Positions 58,863 through 64,000 of a stretch of DNA of 64,000 bases are shown piece by piece. Numbering within the stretch: the stretch's first letter is position 1; each line of letters starts with the position of its first letter. Location of the stretch: contig VWZF01007075.1 of the NCBI GenBank assembly GCA_013396755.1, forward strand, positions 646,166-710,165, written 5' to 3'. This DNA comes from Sclerurus mexicanus. Taxonomy: Eukaryota; Chordata; Aves; Passeriformes; Furnariidae. Made by a program: the position numbers and the translations under genes. The notes beneath the pieces were generated by a model that was not told the DNA's origin, made no database searches, and saw only the letters and a program-made list of their open reading frames with translations.

Positions 58863-59103
58863 CCCAGAGGACAGAGGTACCAGGGAGTTTCTGTACAACA
58901 GTTTTGATTGTTTTATTAATTAGGCTTTTTTTTTACTATTTAAACATTTGGATACTTAGATTGTTAAAATATCAATTCATATGCTGAACTCTGCACACAA
59001 CAGGCCTTTTGCCCGTCACAGTGCTTGGATGTGACACAGCCCTGTCTGTGATTTCAAACTCCACAGATGTGCAGGTGTGTGGGACAGTCTTAGGATGGTC
59101 TTT

Positions 59104-59410
59104 CACAGAATCACAGGATGGTTTGGGTTGGAAGGGACCTTAAAAATCATCCAGTTCCAACCCCTGCCATGGGCAGGGACACCTTCCACTAGCTTAGGTT
59201 GCTCCAAGTCCCATCCAACCTGGACTTGGACACTTTCAGGGATGGGGCATCCACAGCTTCCCTGGGCAACCTGTGCCAGGACCTGCCCACCTTCACGGCC
59301 AAGAATTCCTTTCATCTGTCTAACCTAAATCAACCCTCCTTCAGCTTAAAGACACCCTGCCTTGTCCTGTCACTCCAGGCCCTTGTGAAAAGTCCCTCTC
59401 CAGCCTATTC
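59104..59410 (-). mobile_element. CR1 LINE 3' UTR
   Basis: CACAGAATCACAGGATGGTTTG, CCAACCCCTGCCATGGGCAG, GTGCCAGGACCTGCCCACC and CCTTGTCCTGTCACTCCAGG are in reverse-complement order. About 305 bp. Confidence 0.94.
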
Positions 59411-60220
59411 TGTAAGAACATTTGTAAGATACTCTCACAAAAGAGTGTCCTCACTGCACCAGAACTCTAGCACTGCTGCACACACTGCAGGGAGAGCAAT
59501 CTCTGGATGGATTGCAAGACTTCAGCCTAAGCAGCCAGAGTGGTCCCTCTGGCCTCCTGGCAGTGCCTGGGACTGCTGATCCTGCACAGCTCCAGCTGAG
59601 AGGTCTGGAGGAGTCACATCCCAACACAGCTCCCCAGCCCTGATTGCTCGAGGACAGCCTGGCAGCAGAGCTGCCGAGTTCAGGGAGCTTTGAAGAGCCT
59701 GATTGAGTATTTCAGGTGCTTCCCTGAGGCACGGGGTGTGGGCTCACAACTAAAGAGCAATCATTACTACTGGGTCCCCTCAATCCCAGGTCTCAGTGCA
59801 GATTGTGCTCTGCCTGCACTTGGGCTGCTCTGATAGGTAACAGAACCTGGTCCTCCAGCCCTAGAGGACTTCATCCCAGCTTTCCTGGAGAGCCAGGGAT
59901 CCCACATGTCCCAGAATAGATCAGTCTCACGAAGTCCTGCAATATGTCCTATTTGGAAGGAGGTTTCCCCTGATCTAAGTATGATCCCAAACGAACACAG
60001 GAAGAAGCCAAATTGCTTTCTGCTTCAGCCAGGGCATTTTAATTCATGTCTACTCACGAGTATCTGCAAGAAAGCCTTTGCCTCTCATGTGGTTGTCCCT
60101 CTGTTAGACCATTCCAAGGAGCAGCTGTTGGGGCTGCAGGCAGGAGTCTGACCTGCTGACAGGGGTTGCAGTTACATCAGCTGAACAGGATTTGGAAAAC
60201 AGGTGGACATCTCAAAAAGA
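59411..60220. other. Unique non-coding DNA
   Basis: No gene or repeat recognised. Confidence 0.5.
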
Positions 60221-60337
60221 GATTATAGAATTATTAAGGCTGGAAAATAACTCCAAGATCGAGTCCAACCTTTGACCAATCCCACCATGCCCAGAGACGA
60301 TATTTGAACATCTCCAAGTGTGGTGACTCCACTCCTG
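60221..60337 (-). mobile_element. CR1 LINE 3'-end fragment
   Basis: ATTATAGAATTATTAAGGCTGG, GATCGAGTCCAACCTTTGACC and GTGTGGTGACTCCACTCC are the reverse complement of an older CR1 end. Its truncated 5' end abuts the next CR1 copy. Confidence 0.85.
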
Positions 60338-60494
60338 CCGTGGGCATCCCTGGGAGGGTCCAAGGACAGGTTGGACGGGGCTTGGGGCAACCTGAGCTAG
60401 TGGAAAGGCGTCCCTGCCAATGGCAGGGGGTGAGACTGTATGATTTTTAAGGTCCCTTCCAACCCAACCCAGTCTGGACTCTGTGACTCTGAAT
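60338..60494 (+). mobile_element. CR1 LINE 3' UTR
   Basis: GGTCCAAGGACAGGTTGGACG, GCTTGGGGCAACCTGAGC and GCAGGGGGTGAGACTG lead to CAGTCTGGACTCTGTGACTC. It lies in the opposite orientation to the copy immediately on its left. Confidence 0.9.
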
Positions 60495-61934
60495 ATACCA
60501 CCTGTCCATGGAGCTGTGCCATGGCAGTCATGCTGGTTTCTGTGGTGAGGAGGAGCAGGGTGTCAAGCAATGACCTGGACATGTTGGTGTTGTGGTGGTG
60601 GTGCCTGTGCCCAGCCTGATGGCACTGCCAGCTCTGGCAGCTCCCTGCAGCTTCACAACATGGCTGAGATGAGGCAGTGCATGAGCAGAGTTCCTTTTAC
60701 ATAACTGATTCCTCACTGTCATTTTAAAACTGTTCTTACACTGAATTTTCTCCTCTTTGCAGGTGATCAAACAATATAAAAAAACCCAAAGAAATAGCTT
60801 TTCAAAAATCTCTCCCTGGAATTACTTCCAGTCTTACTGGCTTTAAGGACTGTAAAAGTGTAAAATCATCATTGCTAAGGAGAAATTCCTGATTTATACT
60901 ATGACAAGGATGATCCTTTCCCCTCTGCCACAGAAATGCACAGTCCTCCAGGGCAACCACAGATCAGCCTCTCACATCTGCTCTGTCTCATTATCTCTTC
61001 TGAATGACCAGGTGGGTACAGCTCCAAATGGAATGGCATTGGAATGTTCTGCCTGGCATTCACACTTCTCCCTAAACCACAGCAGAGTGGGAAAGCTCAA
61101 AGCTCAGCTATGCAAAGAAGGAGCTCTGAGAGGTGGCAAAGGAACTGGAGTTATGGAGTTGAGGATCAGGAAGGGGGAAACACGTTTGGGATCCAAAATT
61201 CCCTAGGAGGTGTCTTTGTTAAATGCAGTGGAGCTGGCAGGGCCCTGGATATTTGCAGCACTTTGCAAATCTCTCAACTTTTTATTTAAAAAAATGGCAG
61301 AAGCAAAACCATTTTATTAACTCATCTTAGTTTTGCTGATCTGTTTAAGGGAAAGAAAGGCAAATAAATGATTCCCTCCACTCCAGATGAAATGTTTCTT
61401 CCTTCAGGGGAAATCATTTCTATTTCCATTCAGCGCTAAGTCATTATGAGACATCTTTCAATTGTCATTTAAAGAAAAACATGGAATTTGCAATGAAACA
61501 AATTGTTAAACACAAACCAAAATTCTCCCAAGTGAAAGGGAGGAGCTGATTGAAGGCAGGAACCCCAGCCCAGCTCAGCTTTGCTCTGCTCCCATATCCT
61601 GGGAAATTCCAGTCCAGAGGCAGCTCCTGAGTGCTGGCAGCCCCAGGAAGAACCAAATGCACGTCATGGTTACAAAGCAAGGCTTGAAGTCCACAGCATT
61701 ATCCAGGGAGTGGTGAAATACAGCAGGGAAATGCCACACAACACAAACAAGGGCAGCACACTGCAATAATCCAGGCTCTGGCTCGTTAATTCCCTGTTAA
61801 CTAATTCCATTCCAATGCCCAGCACACACATCCTGCTGCCTTTTATTTTACGGAACTCAAAGCTTTCCCTGAGGTTCTCCTTTGTTGTTCATGTCAAAAG
61901 GCATTTTGGTGCTGTGTTGTCCCTGAGCTCCATA
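60495..61934. other. Unique non-coding DNA
   Basis: No gene or repeat recognised. Frames are at most about 101 residues. Confidence 0.5.
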
Positions 61935-62222
61935 TTCGTAAAGGGCCTGGAGGGACAGGACAAGGGGAATAGCTTCCCACTGCCAGAGGGTGGGTTAGGT
62001 GGGATATTGGGAAGAGATTCTTCCCTGTGAGGGTGGGCAGGCCCTGGCACAGGTTGCCCAGAGAAGCTGTGGCTGCCCCTGGATCCCTGGAAGTGTCCAA
62101 GGCCAGGTTGGATGGGGCTTGGAGCAACCTAAGCTAGTGGAAAGTATCCCTGCCTATGGAAGGGGGTGGAGTCAGATAAGTTTTAAAGTTCTTTCCAACC
62201 CAAACCATTCTGGGATTCTAAG
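61935..62222 (+). mobile_element. CR1 LINE 3' UTR
   Basis: GGGCCTGGAGGGACAGGAC, TTCCCACTGCCAGAGGGTGG, CCCTGGATCCCTGGAAGTG and AAACCATTCTGGGATTCTAAG are in standard + order, little diverged. Confidence 0.94.
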
Positions 62223-62393
62223 GTTCCTGTGCCCCTATTCCTTTCTGTTGTTTTGCAAAAGCTGAGCACAGTTTTTTGCCATATTCCATTTGCTGTGTGA
62301 TCCCAGCCGGTGTCAGTTTGGGCTGGGAACACACCCAGGTGTGAGCTCTGCTCAGGTAACACCTGAGCTTATCAATGAGCACTCGCTTAGGAA

Positions 62394-62524
62394 TCCCAGA
62401 GTCCCAGAATGTGCTGAGTTGGAAGGACCCACAAGGACCATCCAGTCCAACCCTCAGCCCTGCACAGGCCCATCCCCAAGAGTCACCCCCTGTGCCCCAG
62501 AGCATCATCCAAACCCTCCTGGAG
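62394..62524 (-). mobile_element. CR1 LINE 3' UTR, cut by an assembly gap
   Basis: GGAATCCCAGAGTCCCAG, CAAGGACCATCCAGTCCAACC and CATCATCCAAACCCTCCTGGAG match the 30068 copy base for base for most of their length. At 62525 an N replaces the expected continuation (CTCTGGCAGCC) and unrelated sequence follows. Confidence 0.93.
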
Positions 62525-62525
62525 N
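62525..62525. other. Assembly gap (single N)
   Basis: It interrupts a CR1 copy in the middle of a conserved segment, so this is a contig join in a repeat and not merely one ambiguous base. Confidence 0.88.
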
Positions 62526-63538
62526 ACCCAAGATCCCCCCACGTCCCTCCCAGAGCAGAGAAGATGCAGTTTCTTCAACTACAATATCAAAAACTGACTT
62601 GAATTTCACCTCCTTCTCTACAGATACCACTGCCCATTTCTGACTGTGCCCTTTGATGCACAATTTGACCAGCTCTGAAAACTCCCAATTCACACACTTT
62701 AAAAAAACTAAATCAATAACATTCTATTCTTTTTAGAATGACCTTTTCTTTTAAAATTGACCAATATCTGTATTTTATGCAATAAAATACAATCCATTCA
62801 ACCGTAATAAATATCCAGAAGAGTCCTGAGAGACCCTAGACATTTGGATCCAGCCAGATCCAGGCAATGAATTTCAGTTTAATATTGCAGGCTTATTTGT
62901 TTTCCTATTAATTCTAGCAAGGACAACTGATCAGTTGTTTCAGTTTTAAATCACAGAGCTAATATCTGGCTGTGGCTTCCCTTGTGGTTGTTCGGTTCTG
63001 CCTCTGAGCTGCAAAGATCACTTGTGATTATTCTTTCCTGTAGATAATTCAGCTGCTCCATGGGAAGAATATCAGCTGCAGTTTCCACATTAGACTGGAG
63101 ATGATGCCTTTTTCTTATTTTAATTATATTCATTTCAAAACAGCCTAAAGAATAACGTGTGATTCCCTGGGCACTGCAAAGGCAGAGGTTCAGCAGAGTC
63201 CTGCAAGGTCTGGGAGCTGTGCAGAGCCTCAGTGTCCCACTTTGTAAGCTCTGGAGGGTGTGAGAACTTCCTATTGTGCCCTGTTGTCACAGATCTCTGC
63301 AGGCAATGATCACCCCTGCATGGCCTTGGAAACAGAGATTTGCCTGACACCACTTGCTACTTTCTCTCTCCCTTTATCATTTTCCCCCCTTCCTTGAATT
63401 TCTCTTGCTGTCTCTGCTGCAACATCTCAGGGTTGTTTGAAGTCTTGAGTGCTCCCTCCACCTCCTTCACTTTCTCCTCCATCCCAATCTTTCAGAAACC
63501 ATTCTCCTGTCTTCAGGTCCACATTCTGCCCCCAAATC
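62526..63538. other. Unique non-coding DNA
   Basis: AT-rich from 62690 to 63140, otherwise mixed. No gene or repeat recognised. Confidence 0.5.
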
Positions 63539-63716
63539 AGAGAATCATAGTTTGGTTTGGGTTGGAAGGGACCTTTTTGTTCCACTCCCTGCCATGAGCA
63601 GGGACACTTTCCACTAGCCCCATCTAGCCTGGCCTTTGGACAATTCCAGGGATGGGGCAGCCACAGCTTCTCTGGGCAACCTGTGCCAGGTCCTGCCCAC
63701 CCTCACAGGGAAGAAT
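63539..63716 (-). mobile_element. CR1 LINE 3' UTR
   Basis: AGAGAATCATAGTTTGGTTTGG, GTTGGAAGGGACCTTTTTG, CCAGGGATGGGGCAGCCAC and CCTGCCCACCCTCACAGGG are in reverse-complement order. About 180 bp. Confidence 0.93.
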
Positions 63717-64000
63717 CTCATGTACTTTATGGTAGTTCCTCAGTCTCAGCTGAGGGTCACACCATCACACACCCTCCACCCCACTTTTTCTGGTTTTTTC
63801 ATGAGCTTCCAAATATTGGGTTTTTTTGGAAGTGAGAATGTTCTGCAGAAATAAATTTGTTGAGCTTTGTTTGCTGTGTTCCTCTTTCAGAATCAATTAT
63901 TCTTGCAGTTCTCATTTGTTAGCAGATTCATTGCTCTAAGTCCTCCCTGCATACTGATATCCCCAACCCTGGGCTCTCCTGGTACCTGGGATGGTGGTAA
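63717..64000. other. Unique non-coding DNA to window end
   Basis: No feature recognised. Confidence 0.5.

Noticed and set aside
62290..62643. 117-residue + open frame
   Set aside because: It runs through antisense CR1 and the N at 62525, so it is a chimera of two contigs.
1..64000. Bacterial-type systems, CRISPR arrays, phage or operon structure
   Set aside because: Repeat content, gene-free layout and CR1/LTR elements show avian nuclear DNA; no regularly spaced repeats or ribosome-binding-site-led gene clusters are present.

Overview
The window looks like intergenic or intronic DNA from a bird, probably a passerine. The main evidence is about 40 fragments of CR1 LINEs. These have the avian 3' end ("...CCAACCCAAACCATTCTGGGATTCT"-type text or its complement) and an 8-bp tail unit related to ATTCTGTG. 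Two LTR families typical of avian genomes are also present. I find no protein-coding gene, tRNA, rRNA, CRISPR array or bacterial-type operon that I can support. The open frames are short, often lack an ATG, frequently lie inside CR1 copies, and in three cases cross an assembly gap. The passerine assignment is inference from repeat style, not from a database match.

Layout: 1-12.4 kb is mostly unique AT-rich DNA with scattered CR1 tails and an LTR-like repeat near 6.0-6.5 kb. From 12.4 to 24 kb there is a long CR1 copy at 12.4 kb, further CR1 pieces on both strands, and a second inverted fragment of the same LTR-like repeat at 19.5 kb. From 24 to 28.7 kb is a repeat-poor island. From 28.7 to 47.1 kb CR1 is dense, including two long ORF2-C-terminus/3'UTR copies (43.4 and 44.6 kb) and one 3'-truncated copy (46.7 kb). 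From 48.3 to 51.9 kb there is an exact-length 1,825-bp tandem duplication split by a single N. From 53.7 to 64 kb there are three further N gaps, a solo-LTR candidate (54.3-54.9 kb), a 31-base poly(A) run and more CR1.

The most important observations concern assembly and structure. The 1.8-kb duplication is most simply two overlapping contigs or haplotypes joined without merging. Two other single-N joins cut straight through CR1 copies, so sequence is probably missing or misjoined there. A 16-bp perfect hairpin at 53.1 kb and a 52-bp direct repeat inside the LTR are real local structures that CR1 does not explain. Several AT-rich unique blocks (4.4, 7.6, 27.0, 35.6, 37.4, 44.4, 46.3 and 57.7 kb) have the look of conserved non-coding elements, but only an alignment could show that.
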